From an uncultured Pelagibacteraceae bacterium (GTDB lineage Bacteria > Pseudomonadota > Alphaproteobacteria > Pelagibacterales > Pelagibacteraceae): a stretch of DNA of 64,000 bases. The DNA lies in the NCBI GenBank assembly GCA_902521005.1, contig CABYPZ010000003.1, positions 1-64,000 of the forward strand, in the 5' to 3' direction. This document shows, one piece after another, positions 49,511 to 59,312 of the stretch (within the stretch, counting starts at the first letter, position 1; each line of letters starts with the position of its first letter). A program made the position numbers and the translations under genes. A model generated the notes under the pieces. The model searched no databases. It had not been told where the DNA came from and was given only the letters and a program-made list of their open reading frames with translations.

Positions 49511-50266
49511 CCAAAGTTTTTTCATACTAAAATAAACTAATACAGTCATTATAATCAAATATACAATAGCTCTAAATCCAATTTTATGTCTTGCTTCCAA
49601 ATGTGGTTCAGCTGCCCAGGCTAAAAAGCTAGTAACGTCTCTCGCCATTTGATCTTCTGTCGCTTCAGTTCCGTCTATATATGTAACTATTCCCTCTGAC
49701 AAAGGATTAGACATTTTTATTTTATTTCCAGCCATGTATTTATTATAATAAACGCCATCATCTAAGCTTATACCTTCAGGTGCTTCTTCATAACCTAAAA
49801 GAAGTGAATAAATATAATCGGCGCCACCTTTTCTAGCTTTTACCAAAACTGACATATCGGGTGGATATGCTCCTCCATTTGCTGCTGTTGCGGCTTGTAT
49901 GTTTTCATATGGTCCAACAAAATTATCTGATAGTCGGGCTACTCTAGTAAACATTTCTCCATCGCTATTAGGACCGTCAGTTAACTCAAATTGTGAAGCA
50001 ATTATTTTTGCCTGTTCTACTGAAAACTCAGGACCCCCTGCTTCAGAAAGATTCCGGTAACTTAAATATTTCATTGAATGACATGCGGCACAGACTTCTG
50101 TGTATACTTGATATCCTCTTTGAAGAGATGCCCTATCAAATTTTCCGAAGAAACCTTTGAAACTCCATCCTGGGCTCAATAATTCATGACTTCTCTCAGC
50201 AGCAGTTCCGTTATAAGAATATGTAGAAATTACTAATACAAGTAATAGAGACTTTAAAACTCTCAT
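49487..50266 (-). CDS. petC: Ubiquinol-cytochrome c reductase, cytochrome c1
   Basis: 259 residues. An N-terminal signal peptide (about 1-23), the haem c motif CAACH (Cys59, Cys62, His63), a likely axial methionine in [11 protein letters not shown], and a C-terminal membrane anchor (about 230-252). It receives electrons from the Rieske protein and passes them to a soluble or membrane cytochrome c. It overlaps petB by 4 bases (ATGA). Confidence 0.96.
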   Translation of the reverse strand: MRVLKSLLLVLVISTYSYNGTAAERSHELLSPGWSFKGFFGKFDRASLQRGYQVYTEVCAACHSMKYLSYRNLSEAGGPEFSVEQAKIIASQFELTDGPNSDGEMFTRVARLSDNFVGPYENIQAATAANGGAYPPDMSVLVKARKGGADYIYSLLLGYEEAPEGISLDDGVYYNKYMAGNKIKMSNPLSEGIVTYIDGTEATEDQMARDVTSFLAWAAEPHLEARHKIGFRAIVYLIIMTVLVYFSMKKLWSRIESKI

Positions 50267-51537
50267 GAGATTTCTTTCTTACTTCTTGCCATTGCTTCAT
50301 TGGGAGAACCACCTAATACTGGCTCTGTTAAGCTGAGAGGGACCTCTAAAGTTTTTTCTTTTAAACCCAATACTGGAAGAATAACTAAGAAATGTAAGAA
50401 GTAATAAGCTGTAGCTATTCTTGCTACTAGTAAATATAAACCTTCTGCCGGCATTGCTCCGACATATCCTAATATTAAAACATCAGCTACTAAAAACCAA
50501 TAAAACTGTTTGTAAAGTGGTCTAAAAATTGCTGATCTTACTTTTGAAGTATCCAGCCAAGGAAGAATTACTAAAACAAAAATTGCAGCAAACATTGCAA
50601 CGACCCCTAAAAGTTTATCAGGAACAGATCTTAATATTGCATAGAATGGTAGCAAATACCATTCTGGTACAATATGAGCTGGAGTAACCAGTGGATTTGC
50701 TTCAATATAATTATCAGCATGTCCTAAAATATTTGGTGAATAAAAAACAAAAAATGCAAAAACAATTAAAAACAATAGCAATGCAAATAAGTCTTTTACA
50801 ACAATATAAGGATGAAATGGTACTGTATCATTAGATGGTTTTTTAAGATCAATACCAATAGGATTATTGTTACCTGGAACATGAAGAGCCCAGATGTGCA
50901 AAACAACAAGTCCTAAAATTAAAAAAGGTATAAGATAGTGTAAACTAAAAAACCTTGTTAGAGTTGGATTATCAACCGAATAACCACCCCATAACCAAGT
51001 TACTATACTTTCTCCCACTAATGGAATAGCACTAAATAGATTAGTTATAACTGTAGCGCCCCAAAAACTCATTTGTCCCCAAGGAAGAACATAGCCCATG
51101 AATGCTGCAGCCATCATCAAAATATATATTATCATTCCTAATATCCATATAATTTCTCTTGGCGATTTATAAGAGCCGTAGTAAAGCGATCTAAAAATAT
51201 GAATATAAACTGCTAAAAAAAACATTGATGCTCCATTTGCATGAACATATCTTATTAGCCAGCCATAATTAACATTTCTCATAATGTGTTCTACACTTTC
51301 AAACGCTAAATCCGCATGTGCTATGTAATGCATAGCCAGGATTAGACCTGTAACTATTTGAGTAATTAAACAAAAAGTTAATATTCCGCCAAATGTCCAC
51401 CAATAATTTAAATTTTTTGGAGTTGGATAATCAGTTAAATGATTTGCCAGTGATAATAGTGGCAGCCTATCATTAAACCATTTTCCAAATTTAGACTTAG
51501 GTGTGTAATTATGATCACTCATATTATTTTTATCCAA
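50263..51537 (-). CDS. petB: Ubiquinol-cytochrome c reductase, cytochrome b
   Basis: 424 residues from 51537; an in-frame ATG at 51522 ([10 protein letters not shown]) may be the true start because it aligns better with typical N-termini. The eight-helix core carries two haems b and both quinone sites. Visible are [16 protein letters not shown] (quinone-site region), paired histidines in helices B and D, and [14 protein letters not shown] (the PEWY motif of the Qo site). It lies between petA and petC in the usual order. Confidence 0.97.
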   Translation of the reverse strand: MDKNNMSDHNYTPKSKFGKWFNDRLPLLSLANHLTDYPTPKNLNYWWTFGGILTFCLITQIVTGLILAMHYIAHADLAFESVEHIMRNVNYGWLIRYVHANGASMFFLAVYIHIFRSLYYGSYKSPREIIWILGMIIYILMMAAAFMGYVLPWGQMSFWGATVITNLFSAIPLVGESIVTWLWGGYSVDNPTLTRFFSLHYLIPFLILGLVVLHIWALHVPGNNNPIGIDLKKPSNDTVPFHPYIVVKDLFALLLFLIVFAFFVFYSPNILGHADNYIEANPLVTPAHIVPEWYLLPFYAILRSVPDKLLGVVAMFAAIFVLVILPWLDTSKVRSAIFRPLYKQFYWFLVADVLILGYVGAMPAEGLYLLVARIATAYYFLHFLVILPVLGLKEKTLEVPLSLTEPVLGGSPNEAMARSKKEIS

Positions 51538-52042
51538 TTTTTATTGTATTGCTATCGACAAACTCATATTTTGGAACTTCCATATTTGTAGGAGCTGGTC
51601 CCTTTCTAATTCTTCCAGATGTATCATAGTGTGAACCATGACAAGGGCAGAACCAACCTCCGTACTCTCCCTTATCACCAAGTGGAACACATCCTAAATG
51701 TGTGCATACTCCCAACATAACTAGCCACTCTGGATTCTTTGCTCTATCTTCATCAGTTTCTGGATGAGGTAAATCATCTATTTTGACATCTTTAGCTTTT
51801 GCAATTTCTTCACTAGTTCTCCGTCTAATAAATACTGGTTTCCCTCTCCATAAAACAGTAATTGATTGGCCAACTTCTACACCACTTATGTCTACTTCAG
51901 TGCTTGCTAACGCTTTAACAGATGCATCAGGATTCATTTGATCAACTAAAGGCCATACAGCTGCTCCAACTCCAACTGCTCCTAGTGCATATGATGCTGT
52001 AAATATGAAATCTCTTCTATTGGTTTTTTTTTCTTCTGACAT
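51530..52042 (-). CDS. petA: Ubiquinol-cytochrome c reductase, Rieske iron-sulfur protein
   Basis: 170 residues. The twin-arginine stretch NRRDFIF (8-14) plus a hydrophobic anchor (about 15-32) fits Tat-dependent insertion. The 2Fe-2S cluster boxes are CTHLGC (113-118) and CPCHGS (132-137), giving ligands Cys113, His115, Cys132, His135 and the structural disulfide Cys118-Cys134. First gene of petABC. Confidence 0.97.
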   Translation of the reverse strand: MSEEKKTNRRDFIFTASYALGAVGVGAAVWPLVDQMNPDASVKALASTEVDISGVEVGQSITVLWRGKPVFIRRRTSEEIAKAKDVKIDDLPHPETDEDRAKNPEWLVMLGVCTHLGCVPLGDKGEYGGWFCPCHGSHYDTSGRIRKGPAPTNMEVPKYEFVDSNTIKIG

Positions 52043-52105
52043 TAAAAATTATAATTATTTATGCTTAATTATATGATTAAATAATAATAAAAAAGGTATT
52101 TTTCC

Positions 52106-52579
52106 ATGGATACAATGACACACGATCATAGTAATTTAAGGCCAAAAATAGCACTATATGAGCCTGATATACCTCAAAATACAGCTTCGATAGTCAGGAC
52201 CTGTTCTTGTTTAGGGGCACAATTAGAAATTATTGAGCCGTGTGGATTCTTATTGTCAGATAAACGTTTTAAAAGAGTAGTCATGGATTATATGAATATA
52301 AACAACATAAGTTTTTACAAGGACTATAAGGAATTCTTTAAAATTAAAAAAAAGGATAGAGTAATACTGATTACAACAAAAGCTGACAAAGTGTATACTG
52401 ATTTTTCTTTTAAAAAAAATGACACAATTTTGTTTGGAAGAGAAAGTTCTGGTGTGCCAAAACATGTACATGAGATAGTTAATGAAAGGCTAAGAATACC
52501 AATGTTAGAAAATAAAAGATCTCTTAATCTTGCAACATCAGTTGGTATAGTGTTGGCTGAACAATTGAGACAGAATTAA
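52106..52579 (+). CDS. trmL: tRNA (cytidine(34)-2'-O)-methyltransferase
   Basis: 157 residues, SPOUT family. TrmL methylates the wobble ribose of certain leucine tRNAs. Knot motifs are visible: ALYEPDIPQNTASIVRTC near 17-34, ILFGRESSGVP and the C-terminal RSLNLATSVGIVLAEQLRQ. An internal ATG at residue 4 could also be the start. Its stop directly adjoins the start of hemF. Confidence 0.93.
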   Translation: MDTMTHDHSNLRPKIALYEPDIPQNTASIVRTCSCLGAQLEIIEPCGFLLSDKRFKRVVMDYMNINNISFYKDYKEFFKIKKKDRVILITTKADKVYTDFSFKKNDTILFGRESSGVPKHVHEIVNERLRIPMLENKRSLNLATSVGIVLAEQLRQN

Positions 52580-53404
52580 ATGGAAGAAAGTATAAAAAAA
52601 AAATTGACTAAAAATTGGTTTAAGATTCTTCAAGATATGATTTGTAGTGAAATTGAAGAATTAGAAAATAAACCTAAATTTAAATTAACAAATTGGCAAA
52701 GAAATAAGTCAAAAGATGAAGGCGGAGGAGAATATAGAATTTTAGAAAATGGAAAAATTTTTGAAAAAGTTGGAGTAAATTTCTCAGAGGTATATGGAAA
52801 ATTTTCAGAGAAATTTAAAGACAGGATACCAGGAACTAAAAACGATCCAAGTTTTTGGGCCTCTGGTATTTCAGTTGTAATGCATATGAAAAATCCTCAT
52901 ATTCCTGCTATGCATTTTAATACAAGGTATATACATACATCTTATGGATGGTTTGGAGGGGGAATGGATGTTACTCCTTGTTTTGAAGACAAAAATTTAA
53001 AAAAGTGGTTTCACAATGAACTAAAAAAAACATGTGATAGTCATAATAAAAAATTTTATAAAAAATATAAAAAGCAATGTGATGAATACTTTTATCTTCC
53101 TCATAGAAAAGAAACTAGGGGAATTGGAGGAATATTTTTTGACTATAAAAAAGAAAATTGGGAGAAAGATTTTAAGTTTGTGAGAGATGTGGGGCTAACT
53201 TTTAAACAAGTTTTTAAAGATATTATTATGAAAAAAAATAAAAAAAAATGGACAAAAAAACAAAAAGAAGTTCAATACTTAAAAAGAGGAAGATATATTG
53301 AATTTAACTTGCTATACGATAGAGGAACTAAATTTGGATTACAAACTGGAGGCAATACAGATGCAATCTTAATGTCTCTTCCCCCTATTGCGAAATGGAA
53401 ATAA
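52580..53404 (+). CDS. hemF: Oxygen-dependent coproporphyrinogen III oxidase
   Basis: 274 residues. It decarboxylates two propionates of coproporphyrinogen III with O2 in haem synthesis. Family motifs: PAMHFNTRYIHT (about 110-121), WFGGGMDVTP, LPHRKETRGIGGIFFD and YIEFNLLYDRGTKFGL. It has no gap to trmL before it or greA after it (stop and ATG abut), suggesting one transcript. Confidence 0.96.
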   Translation: MEESIKKKLTKNWFKILQDMICSEIEELENKPKFKLTNWQRNKSKDEGGGEYRILENGKIFEKVGVNFSEVYGKFSEKFKDRIPGTKNDPSFWASGISVVMHMKNPHIPAMHFNTRYIHTSYGWFGGGMDVTPCFEDKNLKKWFHNELKKTCDSHNKKFYKKYKKQCDEYFYLPHRKETRGIGGIFFDYKKENWEKDFKFVRDVGLTFKQVFKDIIMKKNKKKWTKKQKEVQYLKRGRYIEFNLLYDRGTKFGLQTGGNTDAILMSLPPIAKWK

Positions 53405-53881
53405 ATGGAAAAAGAACCTATTACAATTTCTGGATTAGAAAAATTAAAAGAGGAGTTGATATTTCTAAAAGAAAAGAAACGACCTGAAATAGTTGCAGCA
53501 ATTTCTGAAGCTAGATCACATGGTGATCTGAAGGAGAACGCAGAATATCATGCAGCAAAAGAACAACAGTCTCATAATGAAGGAAGAATCCAAGAAATAG
53601 AAGATTTGATAGCAAGAGCAAATGTTATCGATGTAACAAAAATAAATAATGAAGGAAAAGTAATATTCGGTTGTACTGTATTTTTAGGAAATTTAGATAC
53701 TGCAGAAAAAATAAATTATAAAATAGTTGGAAAAGATGAAGCAGATCTTAAAAATAAGCTGATATATTTTAAGTCTCCAATTGGCAAAGGTTTAATTGGC
53801 AAAAACAAGAAAGATCTTGTTGAAATAATAACTCCAGCTGGTACAAAAAATTTTGAAATAATTGATGTTAAATATATTTAA
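53405..53881 (+). CDS. greA: Transcription elongation factor GreA
   Basis: 158 residues, full length. The N-terminal coiled coil (about 8-75, including [21 protein letters not shown] with its acidic tip residues) reaches into the RNA polymerase secondary channel and stimulates cleavage of backtracked RNA. The C-terminal FKBP-like domain contains [10 protein letters not shown]. The stop shares TTAA (53878-53881) with the convergent nucleotidyltransferase stop. Confidence 0.97.
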   Translation: MEKEPITISGLEKLKEELIFLKEKKRPEIVAAISEARSHGDLKENAEYHAAKEQQSHNEGRIQEIEDLIARANVIDVTKINNEGKVIFGCTVFLGNLDTAEKINYKIVGKDEADLKNKLIYFKSPIGKGLIGKNKKDLVEIITPAGTKNFEIIDVKYI

Positions 53882-55152
53882 CTATTTACTATCTCGCTAA
53901 TTTTTTCCTCGCTTATTTTAAATTGATTATCCATCCACTGTTTTTCAATTTTCTTTAAAGTGTGCCCAACAGAAGGACCTTCTTTAATATTAAATTTTTC
54001 CATAATATATTTCGCATTTACATTTAGTTTTGGAGCCTCTTTATCTTTAAAGAATTCTTTGAATTTCACTAACTTTTTAAGTGAGCTTTTATCTCTAACA
54101 ATATGAAAATTAATTACATCATTTAATAATTTTTTATTATTTTGATATAATATTTTCCATAGATTATGCTCTGTGAAAATATTTTTTTTAAGATTTTCTA
54201 AATAAAAGTTGTAAAGTAATTTAATTCTATTTTTTTGCTCATTTGAAATATTAAATTTATAAATGAAATAATCTGAATTATCAGTTTCATCAATTATAAT
54301 TACAGAAATCATGAAAAAGAAGTCATTAGATGTTATAATACTCTTTTGAGTTTCATTAAGATTATTTAATATATTCAAATTTTTAAGTTGAGGGAAGATA
54401 AGTTGTATTATTTCAACTAAAAATTTATCTTTATTTAGATTTAAGAACTTTTTAGATTTAAAGATCTTTTTAAGTTCATCCAAAAGTCTTTCGGATGATA
54501 TTTTTGATATACCATCAATATTCTTTCTAATTATTTTTTTTAAGTTTTCTGAATGATCATTTTTACTATAATTTAAAAAAAATCTTAAATATCTTAAAAT
54601 TCTAAGGTAATCCTCTTTAATTCTACTTTCCTGGTTTCCAATAAATTTTACCTCTCCATTTTCTAAATCCTTTTTTCCATTGAAAGGATCAAAAATATTT
54701 CCATCTAAATCTGAATAAATTGAATTTATGGTAAAGTCTCTTCTGGAAGCGTCCTCATGCCAATTTTTTGAAAAACCTACTTTTGCATGTCTACCATCTG
54801 TAATTAAATCTTTTCTTAAAGTAGTTATTTCAAATTTAGTATTTTTAATTTTTGCTGTTACTGTCCCATGCTCAATACCACTTTCATAAAATTGAATTTT
54901 ATTTTTACTTAAAATTTCACAAACTTGGCTAGGCTCTAAATTTGTAGCTAGGTCAATATCATCAATTTCTTCGCCACTTAATATTTTTCTTAAACAACCA
55001 CCAACAAATCTCACTTCTGAATCCTCTGAAAAATTATTAATTAAATCAAAAATTAATGAAACGTTAGTTGTATTGTCTAAAATTTGTAATTTTGATTTTA
55101 CAAAATTTAAATTATTTTTTTTTTTAAATAGTCTGTTTATTATACTAATCAT
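53878..55152 (-). CDS. CCA tRNA nucleotidyltransferase / poly(A) polymerase family
   Basis: 424 residues. Class II nucleotidyltransferase head: [10 protein letters not shown] (about 49-58) and the catalytic DIDLAT (about 63-68), then the [15 protein letters not shown] and [11 protein letters not shown] motifs. Bacterial members add CCA to tRNAs or poly(A) to RNA; the two cannot be separated reliably by eye. All three tRNA genes here already encode CCA, so a CCA role would be repair. The ATG is 3 bases downstream of the tRNA-Gln CCA, with no space for a ribosome-binding site. Confidence 0.9.
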   Translation of the reverse strand: MISIINRLFKKKNNLNFVKSKLQILDNTTNVSLIFDLINNFSEDSEVRFVGGCLRKILSGEEIDDIDLATNLEPSQVCEILSKNKIQFYESGIEHGTVTAKIKNTKFEITTLRKDLITDGRHAKVGFSKNWHEDASRRDFTINSIYSDLDGNIFDPFNGKKDLENGEVKFIGNQESRIKEDYLRILRYLRFFLNYSKNDHSENLKKIIRKNIDGISKISSERLLDELKKIFKSKKFLNLNKDKFLVEIIQLIFPQLKNLNILNNLNETQKSIITSNDFFFMISVIIIDETDNSDYFIYKFNISNEQKNRIKLLYNFYLENLKKNIFTEHNLWKILYQNNKKLLNDVINFHIVRDKSSLKKLVKFKEFFKDKEAPKLNVNAKYIMEKFNIKEGPSVGHTLKKIEKQWMDNQFKISEEKISEIVNS

Positions 55153-55155
55153 ATA

Positions 55156-55229
55156 TGGCTGGGGTGCTAGGATTCGAACCTAGGATGGCGGTACCAAAAA
55201 CCGCTGCCTTACCGCTTGGCTACACCCCA
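55156..55229 (-). tRNA. tRNA-Gln (TTG anticodon)
   Basis: 74 bases including CCA. The acceptor stem TGGGGTG pairs with CACCCCA, the anticodon stem GCGGT pairs with ACCGC around loop TTTTGGT (anticodon TTG), and the T-loop is the canonical TTCGAAT. The U1-A72 first pair is typical of tRNA-Gln. The gene ends 3 bases before the start of the nucleotidyltransferase gene on the same strand. Confidence 0.96.
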
Positions 55230-55261
55230 AAATTAATTTCGTATAGCACAAAAAAAAAGCT

Positions 55262-56098
55262 TTATATAGTTTTAGATATTATACACCAATAATTTTTATA
55301 TTTTTTTTTGATAACTTTAGTCGCATTAAGCGAGGCATTCTTAGTTTTAAAGTAGGCAATTGCAGCTGACCCGGACCCTGTCATCCTTACAAATTCGTTA
55401 TGTTTCAAATTTTTCATGAAATTGATTAAATTTTCAAGTTTTGGGTATTCATTTTTAGCTACATTTTCTAGGTCGTTTTTTAAAACTTTTATTTTATTTA
55501 AATTTATATTTTTAATAGACGCATTATTTAGATTGGGCTTAGAAAAAATTCTTACTTTTTTATAAATTGATTTTGTTGAACAACCAAAATTTGGTTTAAC
55601 TATTACAACATAAAGACCGATTTTTTTTTTAAATCTTAAGATACTTTGGTTACCTAATTGAATTGTGTTATTTAATTTTAGGCCAAATTTTACATCAGAT
55701 CCAACCTTTTCAGATAATTCAAAAATTTTATTTTTTGAAATTATTTTATCTCTCTTTAATAAAAAAAATCTTATTATCGATGCTGCATTCATTGAGCCTC
55801 CTCCCAAACCAGCTTTTTGAGGTATATTTTTTTTTATTTTAATCGAATACTTTTTTCCATTAAGAAGATTTTGTTTATCCATGAATTTCATAATTTTTGA
55901 AACAGTATTACTGCTAGGTATACCTTTGGAAAATTTCCCATAAAATAATATCTTATGTTTTTTTTTATTTATATTTTTAATATAGATTTCGTCATATAGA
56001 CTAATAAAAGAAACTATAGTTTCAATTCTATGAAAATTTGAATTTATCTTTCCTAGAACAGTTAATGATAAATTAATTTTAGCGTGCGATTTAATCAT
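55262..56098 (-). CDS. ispE: 4-diphosphocytidyl-2-C-methyl-D-erythritol kinase
   Basis: 278 residues, GHMP kinase family. It phosphorylates CDP-methylerythritol in the non-mevalonate isoprenoid pathway. Visible: SHAKINLSLTVLGK at the start, the ATP loop PQKAGLGGGSMNAAS (93-107), SDVKFGL with the catalytic aspartate (about 131) and MTGSGSAAIA near the end. It follows the TPR gene after 17 bases and precedes tRNA-Gln. Confidence 0.94.
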   Translation of the reverse strand: MIKSHAKINLSLTVLGKINSNFHRIETIVSFISLYDEIYIKNINKKKHKILFYGKFSKGIPSSNTVSKIMKFMDKQNLLNGKKYSIKIKKNIPQKAGLGGGSMNAASIIRFFLLKRDKIISKNKIFELSEKVGSDVKFGLKLNNTIQLGNQSILRFKKKIGLYVVIVKPNFGCSTKSIYKKVRIFSKPNLNNASIKNINLNKIKVLKNDLENVAKNEYPKLENLINFMKNLKHNEFVRMTGSGSAAIAYFKTKNASLNATKVIKKKYKNYWCIISKTI

Positions 56099-56115
56099 AT
56101 AATAATTTTAATAAT

Positions 56116-57795
56116 TTATAGACCGTTTAAAAGTTTTCCAGAAATTTTAATTTTAAGTTCATCATCCGCATTATTTGATTCAAATGCGCTCTTCCAATAA
56201 TATCGTGCTTGTATTTTTCTATTTAATTTCCACAATACATCGCCATAGTGATCATTTACTATTGGATCTCTTGGCATTAATTTTATAGCTCTTTGTAAAA
56301 ATTTTTCTGCATTAATAAAATTTTTTGTTAAATAATAACCCCATCCAACAGAATCAATTATATATGGATCATCTTGTTTTTGCTGATATGCTTTTTCAAG
56401 CATACTAATCGCCTCCTCAATTTTATAATTTCTATCAAGCCATCCGTATGCCAAATAATTCATCACATAAGGATCGTTAGGTCTTATATTTAATGATTCT
56501 ATTAAATCTTTATCGGACTTAATATGTTCTCCAATTCTCTCATAGCTCCCCCCTCTTCTATACAATATTTCAGCAAATACTTCGGATTTATAATCTAACT
56601 GATTTAATACTTGTGTATAAACCTCAATAGATTTTTTAAATTTTTTATTTCTTTTATAAATATTACCCATATCTAACAAAATATTTATTGGGGGATTTTT
56701 GTAATTATTAAATTTTTCCTCTATGTAAACTAATGCTTCTTCATCATTTTTATCTTCTGAAATAACTTGGGACAATTTTTTAAGTTTAAACCAATGAAAA
56801 ATTTGATCTTTATCATCAATTTGTTTTAACAATATTTTTGCAGTATCAAATTTATTTGTATCAAAATAATTTTCTATGATTTGTATATTATTAAAATTAA
56901 AATCAGGATTTAAATAATTTGATAAATATCCATAAAAATTTGATTTTTCATATTCTTGACTAACTGAAAAAAGATTGGATATAAGATAAAGAAATTCACT
57001 CAAAAGATTATTTTCTTTTTGGCAAGAAAATAGTCTCTTGATTTTCTTAAATTCAGAATTTTGAATCCAAAATTTAGATTGAGCTATAAGTAGATTGCTA
57101 CCTATAAGTTTAATTTTATCTGCCAATTTATGAGTATTTTCATATTGATTATTTTTAATTAAATAATTTAAATAAAAAAATAAATATCTTGAATACCCGC
57201 CTTCATCATTTTCTATAATCTTCAAAAATTTAGAACTTGTCTCAGGGTGATTTAAATAACAATAAAAAAATGCCTCATTTATCGAACTTAATTTTCCAAG
57301 ATTTTTATCAACTTCTGAAATTTTTTTTTCTAAAAATAATTGGTTATAATCTTTTAAAGTATCATATATAAGTTGATTGTAATTATTAAGGTTATTATAT
57401 TTTTTTAATTTGCTTAATAGCAAAATATTTTCTTTAAATTTTTTTTTTTTGAAATTTTCTAAAATTAATAAAAGATCAGCCTCGAAAAATAAAATTTTGT
57501 TTTGATTTTTATTTGATTTGACCTGAAATATGGCTTTTTCAACCTCTCCGTTTAATACTAATGCAAATACATAATCCTTCAAGTAACTATCGTGTTTGTT
57601 TATTAAATTTTTAGAAGCATTAAAATATTTAATAGAATTTTCATTATTTTGGTTATTATAAGAAATGATTGCAGATAAATAATTCGATAAGTATCGGGGG
57701 TTGAAATCTTTATCTATCGATATTTTGGAAGTAGCGTTAGTTTGATATAAAATGAAAAAAAGAAATATACAAAAATTAAATTTATTTAAAATCAC
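56116..57795 (-). CDS. TPR-repeat protein, probably exported
   Basis: 559 residues from a GTG start at 57795. An N-terminal signal peptide (about 1-21) is followed by a long helical region. Clear tetratricopeptide repeats occur in the C-terminal part (about 395-540: KKSIEVYTQVLNQLDY, YLAYGWLDRNYKIEEAISML, WGYYLTKNFINAEKFLQRA). TPRs form scaffolds for protein complexes. No enzyme domain is visible. It is divergent from the uracil-DNA glycosylase gene with 11 bases between the starts. Confidence 0.85.
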   Translation of the reverse strand: MILNKFNFCIFLFFILYQTNATSKISIDKDFNPRYLSNYLSAIISYNNQNNENSIKYFNASKNLINKHDSYLKDYVFALVLNGEVEKAIFQVKSNKNQNKILFFEADLLLILENFKKKKFKENILLLSKLKKYNNLNNYNQLIYDTLKDYNQLFLEKKISEVDKNLGKLSSINEAFFYCYLNHPETSSKFLKIIENDEGGYSRYLFFYLNYLIKNNQYENTHKLADKIKLIGSNLLIAQSKFWIQNSEFKKIKRLFSCQKENNLLSEFLYLISNLFSVSQEYEKSNFYGYLSNYLNPDFNFNNIQIIENYFDTNKFDTAKILLKQIDDKDQIFHWFKLKKLSQVISEDKNDEEALVYIEEKFNNYKNPPINILLDMGNIYKRNKKFKKSIEVYTQVLNQLDYKSEVFAEILYRRGGSYERIGEHIKSDKDLIESLNIRPNDPYVMNYLAYGWLDRNYKIEEAISMLEKAYQQKQDDPYIIDSVGWGYYLTKNFINAEKFLQRAIKLMPRDPIVNDHYGDVLWKLNRKIQARYYWKSAFESNNADDELKIKISGKLLNGL

Positions 57796-57806
57796 AGATA
57801 TATTTT

Positions 57807-58511
57807 ATGATTGAAAACGATAAAAATCAAAAAGACAAAATAAACGAGGAGTTAATAAATACTTATGAAATCAGTTATATTTTTGAAAATAAGCCTTTAA
57901 ACAGATTGAAAACTAAACCTACGCTAGAGAAAAAGTCAGACAGACTAGATCAATTAAAGAGGAAAATTGAAGAAATTGACGATTGTGAATTAAAGTCTAA
58001 TGCAAAAAATTTAGTACTTTATGATGGGGATTTTAACAGCCCAGTGATGATTGTGGGTGAAGGACCAGGAGAAAAAGAAGATAGTTTGGGTAAGCCATTT
58101 ATGGGTGATGCAGGCCAATTATTAAATAAAATGTTAGAAGCAATAAAAATTGATAGAAAAAAAATATATATTACAAATGTTGTAAATTATAGACCACCAA
58201 ACAATAGAAAACCTGAGCACAAAGAAATAAATAGATATTCAAATTATTTAAAAGAGCACATTTCAATAATAGATCCTAAAATTTTAATTCTTATGGGAAG
58301 TACAGCTATGGAGTCATTGTTTGGATCAAAAATTAAAATTTCTAAAGAAAGAGGTTTCTGGAAAGAAGTTATTATTAACAATAAAACTTACTTAACTATG
58401 ATAACTTTTCACCCAGCTTACTTATTACGACAAGCTGATCAAAAAAAATATTCTTGGGCTGATTTAAAAGAAATAAGAAAAAAAATTGATCAATTAAATA
58501 TAATGTTATAA
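57807..58511 (+). CDS. Uracil-DNA glycosylase, family 4-like
   Basis: 234 residues. It excises uracil from DNA. The glycosylase core is clear: VGEGPGEKEDSLGKPFMG (83-100), ITNVVNYRPPNNRKP (about 121-135) and the C-terminal TFHPAYLLRQ. Family 4 enzymes normally carry a 4Fe-4S cluster held by four cysteines; this protein has one cysteine only (Cys60, in DDCELKSNAKNLV), so the cluster is almost certainly absent. An N-terminal charged extension of about 45 residues is also present. A 44-residue membrane protein gene follows. Confidence 0.9.
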   Translation: MIENDKNQKDKINEELINTYEISYIFENKPLNRLKTKPTLEKKSDRLDQLKRKIEEIDDCELKSNAKNLVLYDGDFNSPVMIVGEGPGEKEDSLGKPFMGDAGQLLNKMLEAIKIDRKKIYITNVVNYRPPNNRKPEHKEINRYSNYLKEHISIIDPKILILMGSTAMESLFGSKIKISKERGFWKEVIINNKTYLTMITFHPAYLLRQADQKKYSWADLKEIRKKIDQLNIML

Positions 58512-58520
58512 ATTGTTAAA

Positions 58521-58655
58521 ATGATTGAATATCATAAAGGATTAGTAGAATATTTAAAAAATAAAACTGGTCTATCCAATTATGGAGTAGCTTGGATATC
58601 TTTTTTCAAGGGATTAATACTAGGCTTACTAATTTATCATTTTTTTATAATTTAA
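58521..58655 (+). CDS. Small membrane protein, 44 residues
   Basis: ATG at 58521, stop TAA at 58653-58655. The N-terminal half is polar (MIEYHKGLVEYLKNKTG), and residues about 24-44 form one hydrophobic segment ending at the C-terminus (WISFFKGLILGLLIYHFFI). It sits 9 bases after the glycosylase gene and 3 bases before rnhB on the same strand, filling the gap exactly. I do not recognise it. The fit between two genes and its coherent topology support a real gene. Confidence 0.6.
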   Translation: MIEYHKGLVEYLKNKTGLSNYGVAWISFFKGLILGLLIYHFFII

Positions 58656-58658
58656 ATA

Positions 58659-59231
58659 ATGAAGAAGATAATTGCTGGTGTTGATGAAGTAGGCAGAGGT
58701 AGTTTGATTGGACCCGTATATGCTGCTGCAGTTATTTTTAAAAATAATTTAGACAAAAAAAAACTTAAAGATTCAAAAAAGTTAACTAGAAAGAATCGTG
58801 AAATTTTAGAAAAGTATATTAAAAAAAATTCATATTGGTCTATTGGATCAGCATCTTTAAAGGAAATAGAAAAATTTAATATCTTAAATGCAAGTTTACT
58901 AGCCATGAAAAGAGCAATTAAAAAATTAAGTAAAAAACCTTCTCATGTATTAATTGATGGAAACAAAACTCCAAAAATTAAGAATTATAATTTAAAATAC
59001 GTTATCAGAGGAGATGAAAAAGTACCCGAAATATCTGCTGCATCAATAATTGCTAAAGTCTCCAGAGATAGGTTGGTTAAAAAAATGTCTAAAGAATTTA
59101 CCAAATATGCATGGGATAAAAATGCAGGATATGGAACTAAATTGCATTTAAAAGCAATTAAGAAGTTTGGAGTAACGAAACATCATAGAAAAACTTTCAG
59201 TCCTATACACAACATATTGAGTCCAAACTAA
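58659..59231 (+). CDS. rnhB: Ribonuclease HII
   Basis: 190 residues. It cleaves RNA in RNA-DNA hybrids and removes single ribonucleotides. Catalytic residues are visible: Asp9 and Glu10 in GVDEVGRG, Asp100 in HVLIDGNK, and an aspartate in SAASIIAKVSRD. The C-terminal HHRKTFSPI segment is typical. ccrM follows after an 81-base gap holding a promoter, an order (rnhB-ccrM) known in alphaproteobacteria. Confidence 0.97.
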   Translation: MKKIIAGVDEVGRGSLIGPVYAAAVIFKNNLDKKKLKDSKKLTRKNREILEKYIKKNSYWSIGSASLKEIEKFNILNASLLAMKRAIKKLSKKPSHVLIDGNKTPKIKNYNLKYVIRGDEKVPEISAASIIAKVSRDRLVKKMSKEFTKYAWDKNAGYGTKLHLKAIKKFGVTKHHRKTFSPIHNILSPN

Positions 59232-59270
59232 ATCATATAACAAAACGAGTCCATTATTTTCAATCTCTGG

Positions 59271-59299
59271 TTGACGAAGAATCTACACTAGAGTCTAAT
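59271..59299 (+). promoter_or_regulatory. ccrM promoter with GANTC sites in the spacer and -10
   Basis: TTGACG (59271-59276), a 17-base spacer and TCTAAT (59294-59299); each hexamer matches consensus in 5 of 6. GANTC sites lie at 59247-59251 (upstream), 59279-59283 (spacer) and 59291-59295 (touching the -10). The following gene encodes the GANTC methyltransferase. The predicted transcript start near 59306 leaves a leader of about 7 bases. Methylation-dependent control is inferred. Confidence 0.65.
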
Positions 59300-59312
59300 T
59301 GTTTTTTAAGAA

